DNA of 64,000 bases from Verrucomicrobiaceae bacterium (GTDB taxonomy: Bacteria; Verrucomicrobiota; Verrucomicrobiia; Verrucomicrobiales; Verrucomicrobiaceae), in contig JADJPM010000004.1 in the NCBI GenBank assembly GCA_016713245.1, positions 372,001 through 436,000 of the forward strand, written 5' to 3'. The position numbers and the translations under genes are program-made. Position 1 is the first letter of the stretch; each line of letters begins with the position of its first letter. The notes beneath the pieces were generated by a model. That model had not been told where the DNA came from. It saw only the letters and a program-made list of their open reading frames with translations, and did no database searches. Shown here piece by piece: positions 1-11,700 of this stretch.

Positions 1-2
1 AC

Positions 3-335
3 GGAACCGTGCCAGCGGCAGCGAGGCAGGCACGGGTCACAATGTCGTTCCAACGTTTCAACGGCAGTTATAATGATGGGTACGCAGACGACATTAAGTT
101 GTGGTTTTACAACCTGAATCCTGCAAACCAAATGACCGCCGAGATATTTCCCGCCGTCGAGGTCCAATGGTCATCGGTGCCGGGCGTCTCCTATCAGGTC
201 CAATGGTCGCCCGACATGTCTCAATGGACCAATCTCGGCGAGCTTGTCGTCGCCAGCGCAGCCTCGACGCGCTTTTTTGACCGCACCTCAGGCGCTGAGC
301 GGAGATTTTACAAAGTTGTTCGAATCACTCCGTAG
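3..335 (+). CDS. C-terminal part of a secreted verrucomicrobial protein (5' truncated by window edge)
   Basis: The frame is open to the left edge and ends at TAG 333-335, so this is the tail of a larger protein. A GTG at position 9 is available, but nothing suggests it is the true start. The last 60 residues follow a pattern common at the ends of secreted Verrucomicrobiota proteins: a W..VPG..Y.VQWS.D...W..LG block followed by an aromatic RFYKVV strand, which probably forms a small beta-sandwich. The preceding YADDIKLWFYN stretch resembles the end of a LamG-like or carbohydrate-binding module. I infer an extracellular or surface protein and cannot name its substrate. The same C-terminal style ends the 3,863-residue protein at 2751-14342. 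No operon partner is visible. Confidence 0.6.
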   Translation, partial: GTVPAAARQARVTMSFQRFNGSYNDGYADDIKLWFYNLNPANQMTAEIFPAVEVQWSSVPGVSYQVQWSPDMSQWTNLGELVVASAASTRFFDRTSGAERRFYKVVRITP

Positions 336-666
336 CGGTGCAAGGAAAGGAAGTGCACACGGAATCCTTTGCCAGGCCTGAGTGAAACAAACCGCCAGTA
401 GCAAAACATCAAAGTAGCCTCCACTGCAGCCGCCAGACGCACCGCGATCGCAAGCACGACACTCTGCGCTGCACCGGCTGCGGCAAGGCCCGCCTCAAGA
501 ACACCGGCTACCTCGAAGCCAAACGCTGCCCCAAGTGCCGCCAAGGCATCTTCCACGGCGAGATGACCGCGATTTCGTAGAGGGAGGGCCGGAGTTGCAA
601 AATCGTGTTTCAAACATCAGAACAACCTCAGCGTGACAGAGGCGAGGAGGGTGTGGAGATTTCCGC
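336..666. other. 331-bp gap holding a zinc-ribbon gene remnant
   Basis: There is no intact gene between the stop at 335 and the start at 667. The only recognisable content is the zinc-ribbon coding remnant at 386-580, listed separately. The rest (about 336-385 and 581-666) shows no hairpin, RNA gene or promoter that I can support. Confidence 0.5.
386..580 (+). pseudogene. Remnant of a small zinc-ribbon protein gene
   Basis: The frame ending at TAG 578-580 reads as a zinc ribbon: CTGCGKARL, then KRCPKCRQGIFHGEM, giving two Cys-x2-Cys knuckles about 20 residues apart. It is open back to a TGA at 383-385, yet none of its codons is ATG, GTG or TTG, so it cannot be translated conventionally as it stands. 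The simplest reading is a decayed or 5'-truncated gene; a start lost to a sequencing error is the alternative. The next gene downstream also ends in a four-cysteine zinc finger of a different type. Confidence 0.4.
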
Positions 667-1098
667 ATGGCACGCCGCAATGAATCCATCGGTTATATCC
701 TTGTTCATGACTGTCCCTGGTGGGGCGGTGTCATCGTGGCGGGGATTGTTTACTCCTTCATGCGCTGGGTGGCACCGCACTGCTTCACGGAGAACATGAT
801 CGTTGGCCCGATGTGCAAAGCGATGCCCGGCCTCGCCTGGATGGGAGGCTCGTTTTTTCTCGCGTTGGCCGGATTGGCGGCGCTGCGCCAGAGCTTGGAA
901 GCACTTGGCCGCCGCAAAAGGACCCCGCGCCTAGAACCTGCGCCAGCGCTGCCTATCTTGGCTTCGCAAGTTCCTGCCTGTCCAACTTGCGATGCTCCGA
1001 TGGTCGAACGCACCGCCAAACGCGGAGCCAATGCGGGGAACCGTTTCTGGGGCTGCTCGCACTATCCTCAATGCACAGGCATTCGGCCCTGTTATTGA
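667..1098 (+). CDS. Membrane protein with C-terminal topoisomerase-type C4 zinc finger
   Basis: This 143-residue protein has two hydrophobic segments (about residues 18-35 and 55-75) and a short basic linker. Its C-terminal C4 zinc finger of the topoisomerase I type (zf-C4_Topoisom) reads CPTCDAPMV, then a basic stretch with GNRFWGCSHYPQC, then GIR. In that family the finger binds single-stranded DNA or RNA, and it is also found on small membrane-anchored proteins of unknown role. Anchored zinc-finger architecture is what the sequence shows; nucleic-acid binding at the membrane is inference. The ATG at 667 is used because it gives the full first membrane segment. A weak hairpin with a T-run follows at 1117-1141. 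Confidence 0.75.
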   Translation: MARRNESIGYILVHDCPWWGGVIVAGIVYSFMRWVAPHCFTENMIVGPMCKAMPGLAWMGGSFFLALAGLAALRQSLEALGRRKRTPRLEPAPALPILASQVPACPTCDAPMVERTAKRGANAGNRFWGCSHYPQCTGIRPCY

Positions 1099-1116
1099 AG
1101 CAAACAGGTTGAAAAT

Positions 1117-1141
1117 ACGCCGGAGGATTTGCAGGCGTTTT
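1117..1141 (+). terminator. Possible weak rho-independent terminator
   Basis: ACGCC (1117-1121) pairs with GGCGT (1134-1138) and is followed by a short T-run. It lies 18 bases after the stop of the zinc-finger membrane protein. The stem is only 5 bp, so the call is weak. Confidence 0.3.
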
Positions 1142-1172
1142 GGCTACCTGTCTCGCCTCCTTCTCAACCGGA

Positions 1173-1195
1173 CCGCGAGCGGAGTCGCGGACTAC
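1173..1195 (-). repeat. REP-like hairpin headed by GTAG
   Basis: Read on the minus strand it begins GTAG, then CCGCGA, a 6-7-nt loop and TCGCGG, a 6-bp perfect stem. A GTAG or GGAG foot before a short hairpin is the layout of REP elements moved by RAYT transposases. Similar GTAG-hairpins occur at 17645, 33568 and 34563. Confidence 0.5.
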
Positions 1196-1228
1196 TTCAC
1201 CCTGAACAGGGACGTTGAGTCGGAGTAG

Positions 1229-1263
1229 GTTCGACCTGGAACTTGAAACTTGAAACTTGAAAC
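1229..1263 (+). repeat. 7-nt period array, five units (TTGAAAC type)
   Basis: Five consecutive heptamers fill this stretch. The last three are identical TTGAAAC (1243-1263), preceded by CTGGAAC and GTTCGAC. It lies between two convergent genes, the zinc-finger protein and the Gfo/Idh/MocA oxidoreductase. The reverse complement of the unit, GTTTCAA, is the same family as the array at 41428-41484. Confidence 0.7.
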
Positions 1264-1277
1264 CGGGAGTCGGACTC

Positions 1278-1299
1278 GGAGGCACGCTGAAGCGTGAAC
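1278..1299 (+). repeat. REP-like hairpin headed by GGAG
   Basis: GGAG (1278-1281) is followed by a perfect stem, CACGCT (1283-1288) with AGCGTG (1291-1296), around a 2-nt loop. It sits 14 bases after the heptamer array, so this 230-bp gap between convergent genes consists mostly of repeats. Confidence 0.45.
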
Positions 1300-1327
1300 A
1301 ACGTACGACTGACCACTGCGGCACTCC

Positions 1328-2602
1328 TCACAGCGGTCGCTCGTAGATGCGCTGGAAGGTGTTTTCGCGGTTCATCGGATCGATGATGGTGATGCCGTCG
1401 TCGCCGAAGCGGGCCGTCACGGGCGCTCCTTTGCCTTCGGACATGTATTGGAAGTTCAAATCACGCACTTTGGCGGCGGCATCGACGATGGCGCAGGTGA
1501 TGCGGGCTTCCTCGGCGGTCGGGTAGAGGTGGGCGACGGCATCGCGGGTGGCACCGGCGAATTTGACGTCGCAGATGGCGACGAGGGCCACGGTGAGGCT
1601 GTCCACGCCGTAGCCGATGTAGGCCTTGGTGCCATCGGCACGCAGCACATCGCGGGTGAAGTGGTTGTTGCTGGTGCGGGAGCCGCCACCGGCATTCCAC
1701 CATCGGAAGCCGCGGTATTGCTGATCGCTCTCGACCTTGCCATCGGCGCCGACGATTTCGTGGCCCTGGTTCACGGGGCCTTCGAAGTCGGCGGGGGTGA
1801 TCCAGTTGTTGTGGAAGTTGATGCTCATGCCGTTGTCGAAATCGACGCGGACTTGCACGGCGTCGTAGGCGTTGATGCCATCGCGGATGAGGCGCTTCTT
1901 CTGGCCGACGGCGGTGAGGCTGACGGGCTTCGATTTGTAGTAGCTGAAGATGAGATCGGTCCAGTGTGGGCCGACGTAGCTGAAGGGATCGCTGCTTTCG
2001 ACCCACTTGAAGGTGCTGGTGGAGACCTCCAGCGGCTCTTCGAGGTAGGCGGTGCCGTAAAGCGGGGCGCCGATGCGATTTTGAATGTCGTCGCGGATGC
2101 GGAGGTGGTCGGGGTCGTAGCGCTTGTGCATGTCCACGCCGACGATGAGGTTCTTCGCCTTGGCGGCGTCGATGATCTCATCCGCTTCGAGGGTGGAGAG
2201 GCACATCGGCTTCTCCGTGAGCACATGCACGCCTGCCTTCAGTGCCGCGAGCACCGGGGCGGTGTGGAGGTGGTCCGGGGTGGCCACGGCCATCACATCG
2301 AGATCGGGGAAGGCCTTCAAAATGTCGTTCCAAGGCTCCTCGCCGTAAAAACAGCGCGGTTCATGTCCGGTGAGGCCCTTGAAGAACGCGGCCGACTTCT
2401 TCGCCGAGGCCTCCGAACGCGTCGCCACGGCCACGAGGTCAAACTTCACCGGGGCGAGGTCGCGGGAGTATTTGTCCAATCCCACGCGGGCGAGCTGCCC
2501 GGCGATGCCGAAGCGCTGGAGGTCGGCGTAGGCACGCAGATGGACATCCCCGCCGAACATGCCGGCGCCGACGAGAGCGAGTTTGATGGTTTTTTCAGCC
2601 AT
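1328..2602 (-). CDS. Gfo/Idh/MocA family oxidoreductase
   Basis: This 424-residue protein has an N-terminal Rossmann fold with the dinucleotide-binding GAGMFGG motif at about residue 12. The family's EKPMC motif lies in HVLTEKPMCLS, around residue 130, where the Lys contacts cofactor and substrate. The C-terminal alpha/beta domain carries the HMHKRY region expected of this NAD(P)-dependent sugar or inositol dehydrogenase superfamily. It has no signal peptide, so it should be cytoplasmic, unlike many PVC homologues that carry a Tat signal. The substrate cannot be told from the sequence. It stands alone on the minus strand, divergent from the giant gene at 2751. The start at 2602 is the only ATG that gives the full Rossmann strand. 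Confidence 0.9.
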   Translation of the reverse strand: MAEKTIKLALVGAGMFGGDVHLRAYADLQRFGIAGQLARVGLDKYSRDLAPVKFDLVAVATRSEASAKKSAAFFKGLTGHEPRCFYGEEPWNDILKAFPDLDVMAVATPDHLHTAPVLAALKAGVHVLTEKPMCLSTLEADEIIDAAKAKNLIVGVDMHKRYDPDHLRIRDDIQNRIGAPLYGTAYLEEPLEVSTSTFKWVESSDPFSYVGPHWTDLIFSYYKSKPVSLTAVGQKKRLIRDGINAYDAVQVRVDFDNGMSINFHNNWITPADFEGPVNQGHEIVGADGKVESDQQYRGFRWWNAGGGSRTSNNHFTRDVLRADGTKAYIGYGVDSLTVALVAICDVKFAGATRDAVAHLYPTAEEARITCAIVDAAAKVRDLNFQYMSEGKGAPVTARFGDDGITIIDPMNRENTFQRIYERPL

Positions 2603-2716
2603 AGCCCCTCAAACAAGCCGTCGGGACTGGGGATGCAACCGAGCAGCGTGGTATGGGCGTGCCGGGATTCGATACGTTTTCAGGCGAAAATGGTGCTTGC
2701 CGCCACAAAGTTCGAT

Positions 2717-2745
2717 TTGGTATTTAGACCGGGTATTTTTCTAAA
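2717..2745 (+). promoter_or_regulatory. Possible promoter of the giant gene, with an inverted repeat
   Basis: TTGGTA (2717-2722) and TCTAAA (2740-2745) are 17 nt apart, and the ATG at 2751 follows after 5 nt, which would give a leaderless transcript. The same stretch holds an inverted repeat, ATTTAGA (2722-2728) with TCTAAAT (2740-2746). No Shine-Dalgarno motif precedes the start. The stretch is visibly AT-rich against its surroundings, but the hexamers are poor matches. Confidence 0.25.
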
Positions 2746-2750
2746 TCCCT

Positions 2751-5700
2751 ATGAAAACCGCTCCCAACCGAGCCCTGTGGCCTTTGCTTGCCGTGATGAG
2801 CCTGATTCCTTCGTTTGCGCCCTTGAGTGCCCAGACGCCGAGTGATGATCCGGGGGCGCGTCCTCCGGGCTATGTGCCGCCACCACATGCTTGGCCGGTG
2901 CCGTTTGCACCTTCAGCGCCGGATGCCCCGGCTCTGACGAGCATTCCGGGTGCTTGGCTGCCGCAGGGGCCGGGGCCGATCAGTGGCGGGCAGGTGGAGG
3001 GCATGGTGAACAAGTTTGTCTGCGGGGCGATTCATTGTGTGATCGCCCACCCGACCAATCCCGACATCGTGTACATCGGTGCGGTGAACGGCGGGGTGTG
3101 GAAAACGACGAATGCGACGGCGGCGAACCCGACTTGGACAACGACGATGGCCGGTGCCACTTCCGCTTCGATCGGTGCGCTGACTTTTGATCCGTTGGAT
3201 GCCACGAATGAGACGGTGTGGGCGGGGATCGGACGTTTTGGCAGCTTTTACCGCTATGGGGGCAGCCGCTCCGGTTTGCTGAAGACGACGGACGGAGGGG
3301 CGACGTGGGTGGAGATCACCGGTGGCGGCACGCTGGTGGGGAAAAACATCTCCGGCATGGTGGTGCGTGGGAATACGGTCGTGGTCTCGGTGAACACGGC
3401 GGATAGTGGTGGCAATCCGGCGGCGGGCGTGTGGCGCAGCACAGATGGCGGGACGAGTTTCACGCGGTTGACGCTGGGAGATGGTTCAGGAGCCACCGGG
3501 CTGCCGGAAGGGGTTTCTTATGATGTGGTGAGCTCTCCGGCAACGCCCAACACGCTTTATACAAACGTGGCTCTGACGACGACGAGCGCGGCGAAGGGCA
3601 TTTTCAAATCCACCGACCAGGGAGCGACCTGGTCGCGGGTGTCCACGCCGTTGATCGAGGGGCGCATGACGGCCTCGGTGAGCAATATCGAGATGTCGGT
3701 GGGTGAGGCGAACAATGTGTTCTTCGGCATTTTGGAGTCGGGGGCACCGGTTGGCTTGTTTGGTTCGACGGACGGTGGAGCCACCTGGCAGACGATGGAC
3801 CTGCCGACGATGCCGATCGTGTCTGCCACGCTTAGCACCGTGACGAATGCGACGAATGCCACGCCGATTGTGATCACAACGGCGGCGGCGCATGGACTTT
3901 CGACAAACAACTACGTGGAGATCGAGGGCGTGGTAGGCAACACGGCGGCCAATGGAATTTTCCAGATCACCGTGACGAGCACGACCAGTTTTTCACTGGA
4001 CTTCTCTAGCGGAAACGGGGCGTATGTGAGCGGAGGCACGGCATCACGGGTGACCTCGATGAACCCACGTGGCGTGAAAGGCCCGGAGGAGGGCACACCG
4101 GAAGAAATCGCAGGCGGACAGGGCTCGATTCACTTCTCGATCCTGGCCCATCCGACGAATGCGAATCTCGTGTTCACGGGCGGAGACCGTCAGGATCTGC
4201 CCTTTCCGAACTACTTGGGCGCGGTTGACTACTCGGGCAATCTCTGGCGCGGTGATCTGAGTCTCGCACCGAACGGGGCGAGCCCTTCCTCGCAGTGGAA
4301 GCACCTGACGCATTCCAATGCGGTGGCGGGCATTCCGGGTGGCGGCACGGCGGATAGTTCTTCACCGCATGCGGACAGCCGCGACATGGCAATGACGGCG
4401 GGTGGTGTGCTAATCGAGGTGGATGACGGCGGCATTTTCCGCCGCACGAACCCTTTGAACAACACCGGTGCCTGGACTTCGATGGCCGGGAATCTCCAGG
4501 TGACGGAGGCGCACAGCATCACCTACGACACGGTGAGCAACATCATCATCACGGGCAATCAGGACAATGGAACGAGCTTTCAAAACGCGGCGGATGGCAC
4601 CGCCTACTCGGCGGTGTCCACCGCGGATGGAGGCGATGTCTCCTCCGCGCCAAATCCATCGAATCCGGCCCAGTCGATCCGTTACTCCAGCAATCAAAAT
4701 CTGGGAGGATTCCGGCGGCGCACCTACTCGAGCACGAACACGCTGGTATCGTCCGTGACACCGGCTCTGAGCCCCCTGAGCGGAGCACCAGCGCTCACCG
4801 GCCAGTTCACGACGCCGGTGGAGATCAATGTGCGCAATGCGAACCGGTTGCTGATCGGTGCCGGGAACGGGGTCTATGAATCTTTGGACCAAGGTGCGAC
4901 CGTGAGCCGCATTTCGACCTTGAGCCCGAATGACGGTGGTTTCGGCGGGCGCACGATGATCTACGGCGGACGGAAAAACGGCGCAGACAACCTGGATGTG
5001 GTGTATTTCGCTGATGGCAGCTCGATCTATCGCCGTGTGACGGCGGGCGCGACACCTGCGGCGGCGGCGGGCTACACAGGGAGCACGGTGATGGGGGTGA
5101 TGGTCGATCCTGAGGACTACGACCATGTGTTTGCTATCGATAACAATCAGATCTTCCGCTCCACGGATGGTGGTGCGAGCTTCACGGACATCACGGGCGA
5201 CATTCCGGCCTCGGTGCGGGATTTTCGCAGTTTGGAATTCGTGCGCAGCGGGGCGGAGTGGGCAGTGGTCCTGGGCACGCTGCGCGGCGTGTATGCCGCA
5301 CGCTACAACGCGGTGAATGACTGGGCACCGGTGGGCACGGACATGCCGAATGTGTATGCTTGGGACATGGACTATGACGCGGCGGACGATGTGCTTGTGG
5401 TGGGCACGCTGGGACGTGGCGTGTGGAAGTTCAATAGTGCCAGCAGCATCGCGGAAGATCCAAGCGCAGCGCCGGAGATCGTGGTGGAGCAGCCTGCGGG
5501 CACGGGGCTGACGGACGGTGTCGCGACGGTGGATTTTGGAACCTTGTCGGTGGGCAGCGGGCAGACACGGACCTTTACCATCCGCAACGATGGGGTGGTG
5601 AATCTAAACATCAGCAGCATCACCAAGGACGGCACGCACAACACGGAGGTGACGCTGGGTGCCGTGAGCAGCAGCACGTTGGTGCCAGGTGCGACGGCGA

Positions 5701-8700
5701 CTTTTGACGTAACTTTTACGCCTGGGGGGCTGGGATCACGCACGGCAGCGATTCATGTGCTTAGCAATGACACGGATGAGGCTTCTTTCGACATCGCCCT
5801 GACAGTAACGGGCTCGAATGCCTTCCCGGAGATCGCCATTGAGCAGCCAGCGGGGACAGTGAGGCCGGACAGCGCGGCGGTGATCGATTTTGGTGCGACG
5901 CTGCTCGGCGTTCCTGAGGTGCGGACTTTCACCATTAACAATACCGGCAGCGCGGATCTGGTGCTCAGCGGCGTGACGGTGGATGGTGCCGGAGCGAGCA
6001 GTTTTATAGCGGGAACACCTTCCTCCATGCTGATCCCTGCGGCGGGTAGTGCAACGCTGAGTGTGAGCTTTGCCCCTTCGGCCAGCGGAGCGGCCATCGC
6101 GGCGCTGCATGTGCTGAGCAATGACACGGACGAGGCTTCCTACGACGTCGAGCTCCACGGTATCGGCACCATCCAGCCTGGGCCGGTGGGGCTGACGCGG
6201 GATATCGCCCCCCTTCCTGCTGGTGGCTCGTTCACGACTTTTTTGGCCAGCGGAGCGAACTACTACTACAACTACGGTAGCATCATCATGCGTACTAACG
6301 GCACGGAAGCAGGTACAACGCAGGTGGGTACTTTGTCAATTGGCACGACCTCTATGGCCCTAGCGGGCACCACGCTGGTATATAGCGGCAACGACACGAC
6401 GGCGGGAAATGAGCTGTGGACTTACAACGGCACCACGGCGGCCCGCCTCGTGGATATCAATACCGGGACGGCGAACTCCTCACCGGCGAATTTCACCACC
6501 GTCGGAAGCCTCGTGTACTTCACGGCTACCACGGCGGCGAGCGGTTTGGAGCTTTGGAAGACCGACGGCACGGCGGTCGGCACGGTGATGGTGAAGGAAA
6601 TCAATGCCTCCACAGCCTCTTCCACACCGGCGAACCTCACCAATGTGGGTGGGACGCTCTTCTTCAGCGCCACGGATGGCACGAACGGTATCGAGCTGTG
6701 GAAATCCGACGGCACCAGCACCGGGACGGTGCTGGTGAGCAATATCAATGCGGGCAGTGCCAACTCGAACCCCGCGAGCCTCACAGCCATCGGCAGCACG
6801 GTGTATTTTAGCGCCAGCAACGGCACCACGACGGGACTCAATGGCACGGAGCTGTGGAAGAGCGATGGCACCACCACCACCATGGTGCTCGACATCAGCG
6901 CCGGTACGGCCAGTTCCTCTCCGGCGGTCCTCTACAATGCGGGTGGCACGCTTTATTTTCGGGCTAACACCGCAGCGGCAGGAGTTGAGCTGTGGAAATC
7001 CGACGGGACGAGCGGCGGCACGGCGCTTGTGAAGGACATTTTCACAGGCATAAGCTCTTCGACGCCTGCAAACTTCATGTTGGTCGGCAGCACGCTGTTT
7101 TTCACCGCTGGAGACTCATCGGCCAATGGCACCGAGCTTTGGAAGACGGACGGCACGAATGCTGGCACGGTGATGGTGGCAAACATCAACGCCCTCGCCA
7201 ATAGCAGCTCCACCCCTAGTGTGCTCACGGCGGTGGGGAGCACTCTCTACTTCAGCGCCACAGATGGCGTGAGCGGTGCGGAGCTTTGGAAAAGCGATGG
7301 CACAGCCCTTGGTACCGTGCGGGTTGAGGACATCCAGGTCGGTGCCACGGGTTCGGGGATCACCGCGGCAGCCAATTTGAGTGGCGTGTTGCTCTTCGGT
7401 GCCAATGATGGAGTGACAGGAGTGGAGCTGTGGCGCAGTGATGGCACAGCATCAGGCACTTTCAGAGTAAGAGACCATACGGCTGGCAGTGCATCCTCAT
7501 CTGCCACCAATCTGACTGTGATGGGTTTAGAAGTGATCTTTACCGCCAGTGACGGCATCACGGGCCTGGAGCTTTGGAAGACTGATGGCTCGCTGGCCGG
7601 CACCGTGCAGGTAAAGGATATCATTCCTGGCTCAGGCATTGGATTTCCGTCGAACCTTACTTTGGCTGGAACGACCCTGTTTTTCTCCGCCTTGGACTCA
7701 AATGGCACGGAACTCTGGAAGTCTGACGCCACCACGGCTGGCACGCTTCTAGTGCGTGACATCAATGCCGGGACGGCAAACTCAAGTCCCACCCTGCTCC
7801 GTGCGGCAGGCAGCAGCATCTTCTTTGCCGCCACCGGCAGTACGGCGGCCGGTCAGGAGCTTTGGAGGAGCGATGGCACGTCAGGGGGGACGGTTTTGGT
7901 GAAAAACATCAATCCCACGGCCAACACGAGCTCTGGCATCAGCAGCCCGGTGGTCGTTGGAGGTACCACGCTGTATTTCCAGGCCAATGACGGCACGAAT
8001 GGTCTTGAACTGTGGACCAGTGATGGCACGAACGCGGGCACGGTGATGGTGAAGGACATCAATCCCGGTGCGGCGAATTCATCGCCTTCGACTCTGACGA
8101 TCGTGGGTTCGACGGTGTATTTCGCGGCCACGGATGGCACCAATGGCAGCGAGCTTTGGAAAACGGACGGCACCTCCGGCGGCACCGTCATGGTCAAAGA
8201 CATCAGGCCCGGCTCCACCGGCTCCGGTGTCAGCAATTTTTTCGCCTACAACGGGGCGCTTTATTTCCAGGCCAATGATGGCACGAATGGCTCGGAGCTT
8301 TGGACCAGCGACGGCACGACGGTGGGCACCGTCATGCTCAAGGATATCAACCCCGGCACTGCAAATGCCGCTGTGGGGAATTTCGCCATTCATGGTGGGA
8401 TTTTGTATTTCTCCGCCACGGATAGTTTCGGGACCGAACTGTGGAAGACCGATGGTGCGCCGGCGGGCACGGTGCAGGTGCGGGACATCAATCCTGGCAG
8501 CTCGAGCAGTAGTCCCGCAAACCTTACCTCCGTGGGATCATTGCTGTATTTCTCTGCCACCACTGCTGCAAATGGCACCGAGCTCTGGCGAACGGATGGC
8601 ACCAGCGCCGGCACACAGCTAGTGGCGGATTTGGTTGCCGGCACCACGAGTTCCTCGCCCGCTTTCTTGCGGACGACAGCTTCGCGGCTCTTCTTCGTCG

Positions 8701-11700
8701 CGGGTGTCACGGGCATCGGCACCGAGGTCTTTTCGCTCGACCTCAGCAGCACGCCGGAGATCGCGGTGCATGAGGGTTCCAGCATTGGTGGCTTGGAACG
8801 GCAGGACAACACTGGCCTGTTCCAGTTCGGCAGCCAAGTGGCTCCGGCCAGCACGAGCTTTACGATTCGAAACACCGGCACCGGCCTCCTTTACATCAGC
8901 GGCATCACGCTTTCGGGGCCGGAGGCAGGTTCGTTCAGCCTGCAAAACGTTCCCAATGCCTCGCTTCCGGTGCAGCCGGACGCTACGGTCACTTTTGGCG
9001 TCACGGCAACACTGGAGGGCCCGCCTGTGCAAAACGCGGTCGTCAGCATCCAGTGCAATGACGCGGATGAAGCCTCCTTTGAGATCCCGATCACGGTGAC
9101 GGTGGTGGATTCCACACCACCCGTGATCACTGCGCCAGCCACTTGGCTGATCGGGCAGGCGGGGGCACTCACTGTGCCGCTGCCGGACCTCAGCGGCATT
9201 GTCATCTACCAGGATAATCTGCCCGGCGAGGGCGATGTCACACAAAGCCCGCTGCCGGGGGCGGTTTCCGTCGCTATCGGCCAGGAGGTGAGCGTGAGTT
9301 TCACGGCCGAGGATGCCTCTGGCAATGTCTCGAACACGGTCACCACGCTCGTGAAAGCGGGCATCGGCCAGCCCAATACCGGGGCTTTGGCTTGGGCAAG
9401 TGCAGGCAGCGGCGTCGGCACCGAGGGCACGGTGAGCCGCAGCGTGGCCACGGCGGATGGCGGGGCGGTGGTCGCGGGGGCTTTTGGCTCCTCGCCCTTC
9501 GTTTTAGGCACAGGGCCTGAAGCCGTCACCCTGACCTCGGCGGGCGCTAATGATGTCTTCGTGGCAAAATTCGCTAAAGACGGCTCTTTGGAATGGGCAC
9601 GCAGTGGTGGCGGTACGACGACAGATGCCGTTTCCGGCATTTTGGAACTGGCGGATGGCAGCATCGTCGTCGCGGGCACTTTTTCCGCCTCCGCCACTTT
9701 TAGCGGGACGACGATCTCCGGTGGTACAGGCACGGATACCTTCCTTCTACGCTACACGTCCAATGGCACGCTTAGCTGGGCCAAAGGCTGGGGTGGCACG
9801 GGCACGGACAGCATCACGCAGCTTGTCTTGCTCGGGGACGGTAACCTCGCCGTTGCCGGCAGTTACACCACCACGGCCACGATCACGCTGGTAACGGGTG
9901 TGACACTGGCCAATACGAATGCGGCTGGCACCGATCTGTTCCTAGCGAAGTATCAGGCAAGTGATGGCACCGCGCTGTGGGCACGTTCCTTTGGCAGTGC
10001 CACTTCTGAAAGCTCGACCGGACTAAGTCTGGCGGCGACGCCCGATGGTGGTGTCGTCATGGCTGGCATCCTATCTTCCGCCACGATGACGATCACCGGC
10101 ACCGCCAACACCATCGTCAATCAGGGCGCGGCAGCCTCATCGGATTGGTTCGCGGCCAAATTCACCAGCGCAGGGGCCAGTTCATGGGCCAAAAACGTCG
10201 CTGGGGGAACGGGCACGGAGAATCCGTCCGTCCTCGGTGTCTTCTCGAATGGCGATCTCGCCATCGCGGGCACTTTTGCCTCGGGCACGACCACTTTGGG
10301 TATCGGCGGAGCTTCCCCGGTCGTCTTCACGCCGGTTGTCACCGGAACTGCGGACGTGGCCGTGGCCCGTATCTCAGGTAGCACGGGGAATCTTGCCTGG
10401 GCACGTCGTGTGGCTGGTCTGGGTGTGGACTCCGCGAGCGCTCTGCGAGTGCTGCCGGATAATAGCCTAGTTCTGGCCGGCCTCTATGCCGGTGGTAGCG
10501 TGCAACTGGGCATCGGTGAAGCCCGTGCCACCACACTCACCGCACCGACGGCGAACAACAAACTCTACCTCGCCCGCTTCAGCGGCACGGATGGCTCTCT
10601 GCGCTGGGCGAAATCCACGGGTGGGCTGGCTGCGGACTCGGTCACCGGTCTCGCATTGCTCGGCGAAGGCCTCGGCGTGGCGGGCACTTATGGAACGCCT
10701 TCAGGAATCTTCGGTCCCGGGGAGCCGAACCAGACCAGCTTCACGAACCTAGGCACGGGTGCGGATGCCTTTGTGGCCAAGCATTCCCTCGACGACGGCA
10801 GCCTCGTGTGGGCGAAACGCGGCGGCGGTGCCAATGTGGAGGCTGTGCATGCCTTCGCTGCGCTCAGCAATGGCAGCGCGGTGCTCGTGGGCACCTTCCA
10901 GCCTGCCTCCGCCACCTTTGGCGCGGGTGAGGGCGGTGAGGTCACGATCCTCAATGCGGACACCGCAGGGACGAACACGGACTACTTCATCACCCGCTTC
11001 CACGGCGGCGGTGTGGAGGCACCTGTGGCTCCCATCGTCGAGCTATTGCCAGCCAGCGGGCTCTCGCCCACGTCATTGACCTTCAATGCCAGCATCGATT
11101 CTCGTGGCCAGAACACGACGGTCGAGATCGACTACGGTCCCACCACGGGTTATGGCACCACCGTGACCGCCACGGCGGTGAATGCAGGTCTCACGCCGGA
11201 GACACGCAGTCTGTCGCTCACCAGCCTCGCGCCTCTGAGCACGCTCAACTTCCGCGTCAGGGCCACCAATGCCGCAGGCACCACCACCAGCGCCAATCAG
11301 GCCATCACCACCTTCTCCGATGCGGAGATCGAGGTCGAGCAACCGGTTGGTAATGGATTGGTGGATGGCAGTGCCACTGTGAGTTTCGGCACCGTGGCCC
11401 TCGGAGCCTCCGTGGACCGCATTTTCACCATTCGCAACAGTGGCACGACGGGTACGCTCACAGGCCTGGCCGTGACCAAAGACGGCACCGCCGCAGTGGA
11501 CTACACGCTGGGGACGCTCGGAGCCACATCTCTGCTTCCGGGAGAAAGCACCACTTTCACCGTGACCTACGCCCCGGCTGCTGGAGGCACTCGCAACGCC
11601 GCCATCCACATCGCCAGCAGCGATGGCGACGAAAACCCCTTCGACATCACTTTGACCGGGGACAATTTCTTCAACGCGACCTTCGCCAGTGCCGGAACCA

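Noticed and set aside
1448..2845. A 465-codon open frame antisense to the Gfo/Idh/MocA gene
   Set aside because: It mirrors third-position GC of the real gene, is Gly/Val/Ala/Asp-rich without any domain pattern, and runs into the giant gene's start.
6414..8610. CRISPR-like periodic repeats at about 145 bp
   Set aside because: The periodicity is the codon sequence of ELW protein repeats, which diverge at silent sites.
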